A DNA stretch of 64,000 nucleotides from Durusdinium trenchii (lineage: Eukaryota; Sar; Dinophyceae; Suessiales; Symbiodiniaceae), in assembly GCA_963970005.1 (NCBI GenBank), contig CAXAMN010006446.1:1346376-1410375 (forward strand), read 5' to 3'. The notes under the pieces were generated by a model. That model searched no databases. It saw nothing but the letters and a program-made list of their open reading frames with translations, and was not told the DNA's origin. The stretch's first letter is position 1. Every line of letters begins with the position of its first letter. Position numbers and translations under genes: made by a program. Positions 27,866 to 39,619 of the stretch are shown here, piece after piece.

Positions 27866-29333
27866 CTGCAATCTTTGGATTGCACCTTGGTGAATGGAAA
27901 AAAACGAGAACACAACAAAATCGCACCAGTCAACATCCAAAACCTGTGCAACACATAAAACACCCGAATGAGCGTTGAAGCAGGATATCTTGCCCTAAGC
28001 CACACCTCCAGGCTTCGGATGAATCGTATGAGACCAGTCCACACGACCGAATTTGGGAATTTCTGCTGAACAGTTTGACTGTGAAACACGAGAGCCCATG
28101 CCTAAACGCCCGCCCAAAAATGATCAAATGCTCCTATTTATGACCTATAGATACCTATAGCCTGTGGAACATTATGGAACATTGACCCACATCCGCCCCC
28201 TGTTCAACCCCAACCGATCCGGAAGCATGACATGCATGGAGTGTCATGGAGACTCACCTTGGCGATTGTGATGAGTCGGTCTGCGTCGGTCGTCGTCTGT
28301 CCGCGGCAGTTGTGATCAGGTCCCCCATCTTTCTTGAGACCTTATGTTTCTTCGACTTGTATTTGAGATGAATGCGATTTCCCGGAGACTAACAAATCCA
28401 TCATCTTCTATCACTTCCTCTGAGTCCCCAAACTTTGTCAAACGTCTTGAGTCTTCCCTTACTACTAACCAAACGTCTCAGTCTCACTCCTTCCATCGTT
28501 TCCCCAAAATTCTGGCCAAGTGATACATTATCTGATATTAAGTGTTTGTCCGTGCCTCACTACATGCACGCACGGTGTTGACCCATAGAATAAACGCACG
28601 CAGGAACCTCTTGTGCCATGCCCGTTCACCGCTTCCCAAACAATCCATGGGACTGGCATGGACTGGCATATTTGGTCCACCTATAGGGACCAGGGACCAG
28701 GGTGGTTTTGAGATGTTTTGAGGGTCAATGTAGATGGGGCTGCAAGACTCACGACATCTTACGACATCTTGCAAATGCACTGCAAATGTTCCTTCCATAT
28801 ACATGGTAAATATGGCAAACTCTTTCATGCATGGATTGTCGGGGACTGCTTCTCAAAACAAACAGATTGAGCTGATGTTTCTATATACCAAATGGCTGCG
28901 AGATAATTTTATCAGGGGGAATCCTTTCATGCCACATGGTCATGCCACGTGGCAATGCTGAGCCATTAGATTATGAGATGTCCCTTTTGGGAAAATAGAG
29001 GGGTCGTTGCCAGGTACCATATAATATTAGTTGGTTCTGCATTTGGGGATCCATTTTCCATTCAAATCCACCGGTCGCAAGGCCACACTCAGGCCATGCG
29101 CGAAAGCCATACCCCATGCGTGTTTAGGGCGGCCAAAGGAGCCGCAGCAGCTCATGGTAATATTCCTCCACGATTGACCGCTCCACCTGGCTCGGTTGGT
29201 TTGTTGTTCTCCGATCGCCGGTGAAGGACCTCAAAAGCAGAATTGGCTGGTGGCTTCAACTCACAAAGACAATAGTCATTGGGTTCAGTCATCTCAAGTT
29301 GAACATGAGAAATATCTGAAATCACCAGCCAAA

Positions 29334-29422
29334 CCAGGACCCTCCTGTCGGGGTGTCCTGGCTGGACTACCCCACACTACCTATAGGCTTCCAGACAGGG
29401 CACCCCGACTGGAGGGTCCTGG
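29334..29422. repeat. Imperfect 32-bp inverted repeat (hairpin element)
   Basis: Arms 29,334-29,365 and 29,391-29,422 pair at about 29 of 32 positions (ccaggaccctcctgtcgggg against its partner), with a 25-bp loop. Looks like a miniature inverted-repeat element. Confidence 0.75.
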
Positions 29423-29649
29423 AAGAAAGGATCCTGTAAAGCTTCACTTCTTTGACGGTCCAAAACGATCCAAAAGGCACGAACAGAAGCGTGAGAACCG
29501 AGCGTTTGACAAGGTCAACATTCAATAGGAACCTGCTGGAAAATGGGTCGAGCTTGCTTCTTCCATCAGCAAGGAGCACTGCTTGGTAAATGGGATGATA
29601 CCCGCAAATATACTGAAGTCCTTCCCGAGAATACCCTACCTATCCAGGC

Positions 29650-29770
29650 CTCCCATCTCAACCACTGCCTGCTGGACACTCAAGCCAATCTCCGCCTCCC
29701 CCCGCGCCTCTGCGCGGAGCGTGGGGTCCATGTGGGAGATGAGGAATTGCCCGATCTCCTCCACTGCTCA
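29650..29770 (-). CDS. Candidate internal exon, unrecognised gene
   Basis: Following a possible acceptor (GAGCAG) the minus strand reads VEEIGQFLISHMDPTLRAEA then RGEAEIGLSVQQAVVEMGGL. This is a natural helical stretch in one frame while the others are low-complexity. No family recognised; could belong with 27,745-27,865. Confidence 0.3.
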
Positions 29771-29799
29771 ACGACGAACTCCCGACGGTGGGTATAGGG

Positions 29800-32660
29800 C
29801 GGCATCGGGTAGGGCGGGCGGCGGAACTGATACAGGAGACGCGGGAGCAACAGGATGAAAGGGGTTTGTTGAAGGAGACCGATAAGTGTACCGACTAGTC
29901 CAGACACTGGACATAACTATATAGAACTATGTATAATCTTTAGAACAAGACATTGACTCAGAGAACTCATAGTAGAGTTATGTAGCCTCATGTATGCTGT
30001 GACATCATGCCTATGCTATATTGTTCTCTATTGTAGCACCGCCACTGCCTATGGCGGCGTCAGGTGGCCCAGCAACCCGGAAACAAGTTAGTTCCTTACC
30101 AATCAAATCATGGGTGAAGTCACTCAATGACTCAAGTTCTGCCAGTCAAACATGCAGTGCTAAGATCTGGGTGAACGGCATGCGGCCCAACTGCCCAAGT
30201 GAACATGACCACTTCAAAGAAGGAACTCCAAATGAAGTCCGTCTCACGCATTACAGTGGTTTCAGAGTAGATGGCCCCCAACATGAGTGGTTTAGGCCCT
30301 TAGGCCCCCAGTGCCCCCAGTCTAGGTCTCTTGGGCTGCTGCAAGTGCCAACTACTCTGAAACTACCGACACCGCTCACGGAGCGAACCAGACCGACCTT
30401 GTGACCGATCTCAGCGGACCCGAAGATCGACAGAAACTCCGGCGACCTGAAAAAGCACTCTGTGCCTGTCAAGTTGACCAAAACCCAGCTCTAGAAGCCC
30501 AAGAAATATCTCAAGCTCCTGCGGCCCAGATCCAATGCCCACGTTCTCCTCACTTCGGAAGGGAGACTTTCTGGAGCAGACTCAGAGACCCTGGATCGAA
30601 GAAATATGTGGGCAAAAACGGATGGGAGATGTGGAAAACATCAAAGTGATGAGATGGTGGTTGATATAGTGCAGAGTATGTTTGACACATCTCTCAAGGG
30701 CCTACACATATCATATCAGAAACAGATCTGTCATCCTCAACTTTGGTCAACCATCATTCATTGAATCCTTTGGACTTTCAATCTCGATGTGGATGAGGCA
30801 CCGTGCCGCACAGATCCATGTTCTGAATGAATCCATGCGAATCCAATCGAGGTCCAAGACACCCAATCAAGCAAGACCAGCCTGAGCGCGTCCGTCGCGG
30901 TTTCTTTTTGGCCACGTGGCCACATGTCTTTTCAATACAATACCGGGCAATACATTGTCTATAAAATGTTCCTTCCAGGTGGGAACCTATAAGTTGTGTG
31001 TTTTTGCTTTTTTTGCTCAATGTTATTTCCAGATCCACATGCTTTCACAGCATTGACTCCATCAATTGCCAGGACAGGCCGCATGTTACAGCACCCTGCT
31101 CTTTAACTTTAACAAAAGGCTTGTCAAGGATTCACAATGCATGCCCAGGAGGCCACCGGAAGAAACAAAAAACCACCTCTACAACATGTTGTCGAAGGTT
31201 CCTCTTTCGGTACGAGTATGGCTCATTATAGCTCTATGCACACATGTTGAAATAATCATGGAAGTGGAAAAGGGTTCAATGGGTGGCATTTAGGGGGTCA
31301 ATGTAGCATGCTCACATATGAATGAAACCCTCTTATTGTAATCATCACAAATGTTGAATACACCTCATATATTATTGAATATGGAGTGTCTGGGCAATTA
31401 GAACAGAGTCTTCCTTGTTGAAATTCCCATCACCACCGACAGCCTTGTTGTGGCAGAAACGCCAACCGTCAATCCTTTTCGTAAGAACATCTCACCCAGG
31501 TTTCGCCAAGTCATGGGACTGCATGGCCATGGCCTCTACATCTGGTCTTACATGGCTAACAGTTGGGGGTTTGGAGTCATACCTTGTCATGCCTGTTTTC
31601 TGCTCGGGTCATGTCACATGTTCTGCTCGGGTACATTTAGAAAAACGTCGTTGTTTGAGATTTTGAGGTGCCTTAAAACGACCCTTCTTGCGGCAAGGCA
31701 CCGAAATGGCTCCAGCTCACTGCTGGAGCCGTAGCCCGCGGTCTTGGCCTGGCTGGGCTCTGCCTGCGACCACAAAGGCTGCTGTACAGGCTGCTGTTTG
31801 TGCGAAGCACGCCGTTTGGCCCTTGAAAGTCAATTATCAATATCTGTGACCTGAACCATCCAAGCATAGTCCAATGAGGGGGGATCTACATGGATCTTCA
31901 TTTGCGCCCGAACCCCCAACAGAGGTTGAAGAACCCGAACTAAACTATCCCAGTTCGGTACCCCAGGTGTACCATGTCCTATTTACTGTTTCTGCTGGTT
32001 TTGGTTCCTGACTGGGTCGCTTCGTGCTACCCAAACACCTGAGTGCCACCGGCTTGCCGAACCGCGGAACCCGTTTCACGGAACGACTGCGCGTTCCGTT
32101 CGTTCACGGCTGTCCTGGAGTGGTGTGAGGTGGTCTCCAAGTAGATAGAAACGGTGTCCAACACATTCTTTGAGGGACATATTGTTCTATCCCTTTGGGT
32201 CACTTTAATGATTTAATGGTCACTTTACCATAAATAGAAATCATCCAAATCATGCCCCAGTCCTTTAGAGCCATAAGATATTGGAGGAAACACACAACAT
32301 AACACAACAAATGACAAAGTCACTCGGTTTTGAGTGTCCTGAGTGTTTCATCCAAGGTATCTTCCATCAACAGAAACACACCATGTCACCCGGAGGAGCG
32401 CGGTGAACCGAGAATTTTGGGGCACCGCGGTCATCCAAGAAGTGCCATGCAAAAACAGACGCTAACAGCACCAACCGTGCCCTGCTCGGAAATAAGGCTT
32501 GGTCACCAAACTAGGGCTTGGTCACCAAACACCAACAAGAGTTGTAGTAATGGCTTTGTTGGGGCAGCCAAAGTAGATGGTCACACACATCACTCTTCAT
32601 CACTGAACGAAACATTCCAAGATCCACCAAGCACTACAAGGACACTCGCTGCACTTCCCC
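29800..32660. other. Gene-poor stretch
   Basis: No gene I can support. A plus-strand frame at about 30,080-30,260 (KSWVKSLNDSSSASQTCSAK, then IWVNGMRPNCPSEHDHF) is the only one with protein-like text, and it lacks recognisable splice sites or family. Confidence 0.4.
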
Positions 32661-32664
32661 CTTT

Positions 32665-32811
32665 GTGCACCACAGGAAGATATATCCTGACACGGATGGC
32701 CAGGAGACTCCCATGAGGACCACAGTTCACCCGGTCAAACAGTTCGACCGCTTGTCTCAAAAGTGGTGCAGCTTCCAACTCTTTCTGGTAATTGAAATTG
32801 ACAAGAACGTC
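32665..32811 (-). CDS. Candidate internal exon, helical repeat-like
   Basis: A strong acceptor (TCTGCAG) is followed at 32,811 by a frame reading DVLVNFNYQKELEAAPLLRQ, then AVELFDRVNCGPHGSLLAIR and VRIYLPVV. The helical pattern with small and aromatic residues at spaced positions resembles a TPR-type hairpin, but one unit cannot be classified. It lies downstream of the third UBL-LRR gene on the same strand and may be a separate gene. Confidence 0.4.
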
Positions 32812-33435
32812 CTGCAGACTTGATGAAAAAAGCCGCCCCGTCTTCAGAACAGTTTTACACCTTCACTAGTTCTTTGAAATACATATATTTCAACTTAAAC
32901 AGTCTGCATTATGATTTCATCAGCGAGTGTATCGCAAGTGTATTGCGCCAAAAACGTCGAGCTGGGCCCAGAACGGTCGTCGATCAAGCGAAGATGAGCT
33001 CGTCGGTGGAAAGTTTTCTTCGGTCAAGAACACCTTCATTCAAGAGCTGTGAAGGCCCATTTTTCTCTGATTTGATCTGGATCTGGTGGCTGCTGGTGTA
33101 AAGTCTGCCCACCCACTGCCATCTGCCATCGGTCGCTGAATGGCTTGTTGCTGATCTGGATCTGCTTTGATCTGATCCGATTTGATCAAGTCCAGTGGAT
33201 CAAAAAGGGCCACCTTTCGCGAGCAAAGGAGACGACCTGATGCTGAGTTGAAGTGGTCCAAAGACGACATATTTTAGTTCTACTATAGGAACAAAAGGAA
33301 CATATGGTCCATACCAGATCGTTTTGTCTCTCCGCCGCACTGTCTGGGCGAACATCGTGACTCTGTCAGTTGAGTTGCTTCAAGTAGACCGGAACTCCCG
33401 TGCTTAAGCAGTATGGTCATCGTCTGTGTCGCTCC

Positions 33436-36400
33436 TTACCGGAACAAGAGGGTGCATCCTTGGAAGACCACCGTTCGGTCGATCTGCAAAGACTCTGGAA
33501 GCTGCACAGTAGCTAGTGCACTGCAGTGGGCCTTGGTTTCTTTCGAGCACCAAACAGAAACACTGCTGTCTACCCGAAGGCTTGGTGCTTCCGACGAATG
33601 GTCCGATCTGGGTTTGCTCTCGAATCCTGAACATGGTGGTTTTCCGTCAAATCGAATGGTTTCCTCTGCAGGGCTTCTCAAATTTGCATCTTACACATCC
33701 ACGTAACCCGCAATTGTTTTGACTCATTGGGAACACCTGATAACCTGTGGCACCGTAACACAGAAACTGCTTGCATAACGGTTTCCCTATTACAGGAGCA
33801 GGGATTCTTCCACCAACAGTTGAAGAATTGTTTGGACTACATACTACAAACATCAGCAATGTATGGGATTACCATTATTGATGTCCTGTCTCTTTTCCGT
33901 AGTTGGAAAGCGCAATATGCAGGACACCTGTAATCTAAACCCCTGGAACAAGAAGCGGATCATTGAAGTCAGCTAATCAACAATAGTTGGAACAAGTCAA
34001 AGAACGCAACACAACATTGACACTTATAGGGGCATCTAGGGACCCTTCATACACAAAGGCCTCCAACACATTAAGACCAACAAGGCTCCAGAATCTTCCA
34101 ACGAGGCTTGGAGGTGCTTCGATGGATGTTCTGAGTTCTTGCTGTCCACGAAACACGAAAAAACATGGATAAATGTTCCCCTCACCATGGGACTGGTATA
34201 TATGCCGCCCCATTGACCCCCAGGTCAACCACCCCCAATGTATGTAAACATGCCATACATGGAGAGTCTGGGATAGAAATCACCCTAAGCAACACCAGGA
34301 TAAAGCTTACAGTATTCCCATCCCGATGGGTAATCAGGAGTTTCCTCCCCTCCCTCTAGTTCCTTTGCATCAAACCACGGTTTATCGCTCCCTCAGAAGA
34401 AACAGCCAACAAAAAGCATCTGAACAGCAATCCGTGTCACAAAAGCACGGCTGCGTATCTCCATCACCGACGCGGGAATGACCAAGCTGGCCAACGAGCT
34501 GCAGTGCTCGAAGGCGGCACTTTCGATGAGCGTCACCTGAGCGCTGATGTTACAAAAGAGTTGGCCAGCTCGTGATCAAAGAGTCGTGATCAAAACGCAA
34601 ACAAAGTGACTGGTGCAATACGCAAGGAATGAGGGTGGCTGGCGGCTGGAGCCTAAGGAATCCCTATTTGGGTCATTCCCTCATTCCCTACAAGTCGCAC
34701 CAGTCAGTAAACCATCGACTTAAAGCAGTCCAGCCAGGAGACCCTGAACAAATCGGATTCAAAAGGGTCCGAGTCCAAGATTCAACTTCGGATAGAGCTT
34801 TGGAGCTACGAGTAAGAAGTACCAAGACTATATATAGCCTTGTAAAGATCATTTCTGCAGACTGCATCATTCGTGAACTAACCGACTCCCAGTCGATGAA
34901 ACCGATGAAACACCTCAAACCCGCCAAGGCGCGGAGTTTGGAATGCTAACAAGTGCATAGTAGCTTAAGATGCTACTAGTAACAAAGGGCATCGCTACGA
35001 GGAGCAAGGATCCTGGCATCACTAGTAGCAAGAAGCCAAGGCGCGGAGTTTGGAATGCTCAAACTCGTCAAGGAGCTGCACTCCTTGAAGCTGCACCGTG
35101 CAATCTGAGTCATGCACTCAGGCAGCGTCAAGGACCGTAAGGCACGGCAGCCTCGCAGGCGAGTCATTGGGGCCACTGGAAAGAAGCCTAGTTACTCTTA
35201 TGGCCTCCACCCCAGTGGTGGCCTCCAACCTACTAGCAATGGCCTCCACATGCCTTCCACATGCCTAGTAGAAGCATGTAGAAGCCTACCCAAATGCTCG
35301 CTGCAGATCTTCAGACCCCCCGGTCACCGGTGCAGTGCCGTCTTGGTCCTTGGGGCCCCCGAGGACGGTCGACCGGGAACCAGCCGGGAACCGTTTTCCA
35401 AACGGGTCGCCCGTCATCGGCGTCTCGTCGAACACGAACACGATGTCGACGTCTCGTCGAACCACGGAGGTCGACGTCTACGTCACGGAGGTTCGAAGGG
35501 TAGTCCGAGGGAAAACGATCCCTGTAGCCTTTTTGGGGGGCTCCAAGTTGTACCTCAAATCTGGAAGACGATGTGTGTTTAAGCTCACATCCACAGAAGC
35601 AAAAACACACGCTGCCTGCAAAAGCACTGAAGCCGATCTTGCTCACACTTGGCATGCTCAAGCTGGACAAGGAGCAGCAACCTGCAAAGGCACTGCTGCC
35701 AATCTGCGTCACCGAGTCAGAAAGAATCATATTTCCTGGGAGGGGCGGATGAGATCCAGTTCGGAAGAGATCGTGAGGTCTAACCACCGCGCGAACCGGG
35801 CTGATGAACCCCGCATTCCTCGGTGGAGACCGACCGCAGAATGGTGAGGTGGACACCAAGACCGAATGTAGCAAACTTGTAAGACTCACATCCCAGTCAG
35901 ACTGGGTTTTCAACCCTTATATACGAGCACCAAACACTTATTATATGAAATGGAAAAGAAATGTTTGGGGGAGCCTATAAGCCACCAAAACTGGGTAGTG
36001 CTGGTATAAACCACCACTGTTGGATTTCTTGAGCGCTGCCAAACGCTTCAGTGTTTCGGGGACAATCAAGCTGCAGTCGGCATGATATGTGGGAATTCGG
36101 GTTGTTGGTCATCTGCTTTTCATGTCCCAGCCTCTGGACACCAAGGTGTGCCTTCCAGTGGGGACAGGTCAAACACCTGTGGGCCGGTCGAAAAGTCACG
36201 TGTGTGTGGAAAGGGACAAACCAATATCAAAACCAAGCCAATGATTTGGTTTGATTGATTTAGCCATTTTGATTGAGTCGAAGGATCTAAGGATATCTAA
36301 GGCCTCATGCTTGGGGTTCTCCACATGTGCCCTCTAACAAAGTGGGCTATCATCCCTTTTAACATCTTTTAACTGTTGAATCCATTACAACTGGAGGGTC

Positions 36401-39088
36401 CAGGACCGTGCTGAGGATGTCCTGGATGACCCAAAAAAACTCTCTGGGAGTGCTTGGCCCTCGTAGGGGTCGTGTTTAGGCAACTTCACATGTGAAAGCC
36501 AAGCTTCTTAAAGAAGCACAGCCTGCGAAGGCGTTCGGCCGAATGTGCGTCACAGCGTTCGGAAGGTTGATTTGTAGCAAACACTCGCAGCCTTCGAAGG
36601 CACTGCTGCCAATCTGAGTGACAGAGTCAGGGATGACCACTCGTGTCAAAGAGGAGCAACCGGCAAAAGCACCACTTCCAATCTGTGTCACAGACTTGGG
36701 AATACACACTCGCAACAAGCTCGTGCAATTCTCAAAGGCTCCAGCCCCAATCACGGTCTCCGTGTCTGGGATACTCACATCCAACAAGTCACTGTCATCG
36801 CAGCCGGAGGTCCTCTTACTGGCACACTCGCGTGTAAGGCTGGTGAAAATCACCCGCACTTCTGCAGTTGGGCAAACCCCGACAGAGACGGCGGTCTGAC
36901 CATCATCGTCTAATCTCCTGAGCTCCAGAGCTGCTACACCCAACACTGTTGTAGAAACCAGCTAGTTCAAACCCTATGGAAGCAACTCACTCCTTTGGCC
37001 GCACAATTAACAAACAAAGCCATCATGAGCTGCCGTCGAATGGACGTTCAAACGTTCCTATTCTGGGGTTTTACTTCGATTGAGTGTCACCAAAGACTTG
37101 TGTCGATGGGCGATCGATCGAGGTAAAGAGAGGACATGTTTGTGTTTTGCAATATTTGCCCTTTAGACTCTAGACCGGGTCCAAACAACACGCCACTTCA
37201 TGTCTAGCGTTTGAGAGTTAACCCGCTTTGACATCCACAAAGTTGAGTCCTACCCAAAGGACTGTTGCAACCAAAGCGAGAGAAACCATCAGTCCATACA
37301 AAGGAACACACGCTGGCTTGTAAGGAAAGCACTTTAGGACGATTCACCTCTATGTTGCTATTTTGGCATGAATGAATTTAAGTCATGAGTCGTTGACCTA
37401 TGGCCTATGGGGGATCAACTCATTTGGAGATCAAACCAATAGTCAACAGTAGTGAAAAGCAGTAAACCGCCTCACCAACCAAAAAGGAGTGGTTCAATGT
37501 GGTTCATATTTTTTGACAGTCTGGGGCCCAGGTTCAGGGGACCCAACGCACAGTTTGGGTTCTTACCACTGAACATGAGGGTCCAACGATGTCCTCGGCC
37601 AACGAAGCAGTAGCTTCTGGTTACGTGCATTGCTTGCGATGGTCCGTGAAAACGCAACGACCATAGCCTGGCGTCCGATTCTCCACCACTAGCTCCACAA
37701 TGCTTAGCCTCTTGCTGAGCTCATCCTCCGAAGGATGCAGTGCCTGTCCGCGTGGATCGTCCGTTTTGGTTGGTTTGCATTGACCTCTGGCCCAAGTACC
37801 CCGGGGGGGTTGCAGCAGATGGATGGGTACTCTGCGGCGCTGCACGGCTTTGAAAGAATGCTCGCAAACACCCCCCCACTAAACCGGAAAAATTGCATTC
37901 CGGCAGTTCCATGTCGGAATGGTTTGTTAGTCCCATCCAGTGAGTGGATGTGACAGGGGCACCCCTTATGATCCTCTATGTTCGGCACCCCTTTGGAACT
38001 GCTGCGTGCATTTCACTGATGTCCAGCCTCAGACCCGGCCAACACCCGCAACGGGACCCCACGGTGAGAAATCACGACGGCATCACGTCATCAGAAGTCC
38101 CCGATGAAACGTACCATCCGAAGGCCAGCATGCCTAAACACTCCATGGGACTGGCATAGGACTGCCGCCCCAGCCAGACCCCAGTCAACCACCCCAACTG
38201 ATTGGCAGTCCTATGCCAGTCCCATTACTCGTGTCTGGGATGGGTATGCCACCATCAAAAACGAACATTTGCGAAGAATTGGAGGCATACCAACCATGTG
38301 TGGATGGAATTCCCCGACCCACCCGACTCCGTGTTGGTGGGTGTGAACCACCAGACCCATTCCTGAAAGTAGCGGTAGAACTTGATCAACTGCCACACCA
38401 AGTGGGAGAGACCTGTACTCACTAGTCACAAGGAAAATGATGCTGCATTTTTCATTTTTCTTGTAAACATAGATTATATATGCAATGATATGCAATGTAT
38501 AGATCTCTTCAAAAGAAGAATCAACCACATAGTCAGTCACATAGGTTTAAGAAGCAAGAACCCGTAATGTTGACAGTTGATTAGGACACAATTGAGCAAG
38601 AACCCGTAATGTTGACATTTGATTATTGCTGGAGGTTTGGTTCTTTTGGATCGATTGTTGACTGGTTCCCACCACATAAGTTACCAAATAGGACGCTGAC
38701 GGAGCTAGTATATAATATACCCTTAGCTTCTATGGGTTTGCAACCCTTTGAGCCATCTGCAATGTCAACTGATGTTTATCTAATGGAGAGCCCCCTTTGA
38801 AAGTCACAACATGGAGATGAATCATGTACTGGAACTAGTCTAGTAGTAAGAAACATATCTAACATGAAGAAAGCAGTCTTGAAACCTTAGGCGAGTGACG
38901 GATTTTTTAGCACTTGGGTGCAAAATCCCAATTGACACCCATTCAATGCAACGACGATTGGACAACGTCTCGCAAGAACGTTTCCCTGCCTTTGAAGCCT
39001 CTTTCAAATCCCCAACCGTCATCTCGGGCAGCACTTCCAATAGCGAAGTCGTCCCGCTGATGAGCTGGATGGGGACGAGCATCGCCAT
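33436..39088 (-). CDS. Ubiquitin-like plus LRR_5 repeat protein gene, copy 3 (split; approximate exons)
   Basis: Exons in transcription order. About 39,088-38,975: MAMLVPIQLISGTTSLLEVL then PEMTVGDLKEASKAG (ubiquitin-like start). About 37,742-37,672: ALHPSEDELSKRLSIVELVV. 36,922-36,490: LRRLDDDGQTAV linker, then three to four LRR_5 units (SVTQIGSGAFAGCSSLTRVV). About 35,740-35,620: SVTQIGSSAFAGCCSLSSLS. About 35,165-35,048: CMTQIARCSFKECSSLTSLS. 34,536-34,430: VTLIESAAFEHCSSLASLVI. About 33,545-33,436: CSALATVQLPESLQ and VVFQGCTLLF before a stop. Exon order and end match copy 1. A stop at 36,476 just past the big LRR exon means two transcripts or genes are possible. LRR_5 (BspA-type) repeats form binding surfaces; the partner is unknown. 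An AGTCACAAA-family element (37,927) and the hairpin element (38,145) lie in the first two introns' territory. Confidence 0.6.
34183..34262. repeat. GGGACTGGCAT hairpin repeat, diverged copy
   Basis: catgggactggtat at the left, a centre (gccccattgacccccaggtc, aaccaccccc) homologous to the centre of the 38,145 element, and atgccatacatgg at the right. Lies between LRR exons of gene copy 3. Confidence 0.55.
34960..35285. repeat. CTACTAGTAGC-type dispersed repeats, copy 2
   Basis: Two patches: gatgctactagtaacaaaggg to ctagtagcaagaagcc at 34,968-35,036, and tggcctcca/cctactagcaatgg/ctagtagaagc at 35,195-35,285. They flank the LRR exon at about 35,048-35,165. Confidence 0.55.
37927..38000 (+). repeat. 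AGTCACAAA-family miniature element, copy 2 (diverged ends)
   Basis: Contains tagtcccatccagtgagtgg and ggcacccctttggaact, the two core blocks of the family, but the terminal AGTCACAAA is degraded. Confidence 0.55.
38145..38225. repeat. Perfect 22-bp inverted repeat (hairpin element)
   Basis: Arms 38,145-38,166 (atgggactggcataggactg and two more bases) and 38,204-38,225 are exact reverse complements around a 37-bp C-rich loop. Related, decayed copies: 34,183-34,262 and 5,052-5,125. Confidence 0.9.
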
Positions 39089-39619
39089 GGCGGATCGGAT
39101 GAGACGAGACGAACGTGAGGTTGTCCCTTTTAACAGATCAGTAACAGCGGTAGCAGTCAATCGTAAGGTGCAAACATTGGGCACGTGCTAAATAAATGAA
39201 AAGAACGATATGTGGGTGGCTTCAACCAACTTGAAAACAATGAGTCAGTGGCAGTGGGTTATAATCCAAATGAAGGTTGAACATGGAAATATGTGAAATG
39301 ACCATCAAGGCAGGCAGCTATTATGGAGTATTTGAGCCGCAATGTCCTCAGAAGCCCCAGTCGTCCCATTTCTTAAAGGACTAGCTGACTAACGACTCCA
39401 TCAGGAGCTCAATTCTGTTGATCCTGAAGTGGACAAAGGGGCCGGGCCAACTACAGTAGAATAACACAATCGACCACACTTATCTGGTTCCAGTGCTAAG
39501 TGGAATCCAAAAGGGACCCATGATTCCATGATGTCTTGCTTCCAGTTCCGCAAAACAAGGGTCTCACCATGTCTCACCTGCCCAAACCCATTGATTTGCG
39601 CTTTTGAGTGGAGCCGACG

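Noticed and set aside
36261-36271. TAGCCATTTTG, an 11-nt match to the middle of the spliced leader on the plus strand
   Set aside because: The flanks do not match the leader and the following bases (ATTGAG) diverge. An 11-nt hit is near what chance allows across both strands.
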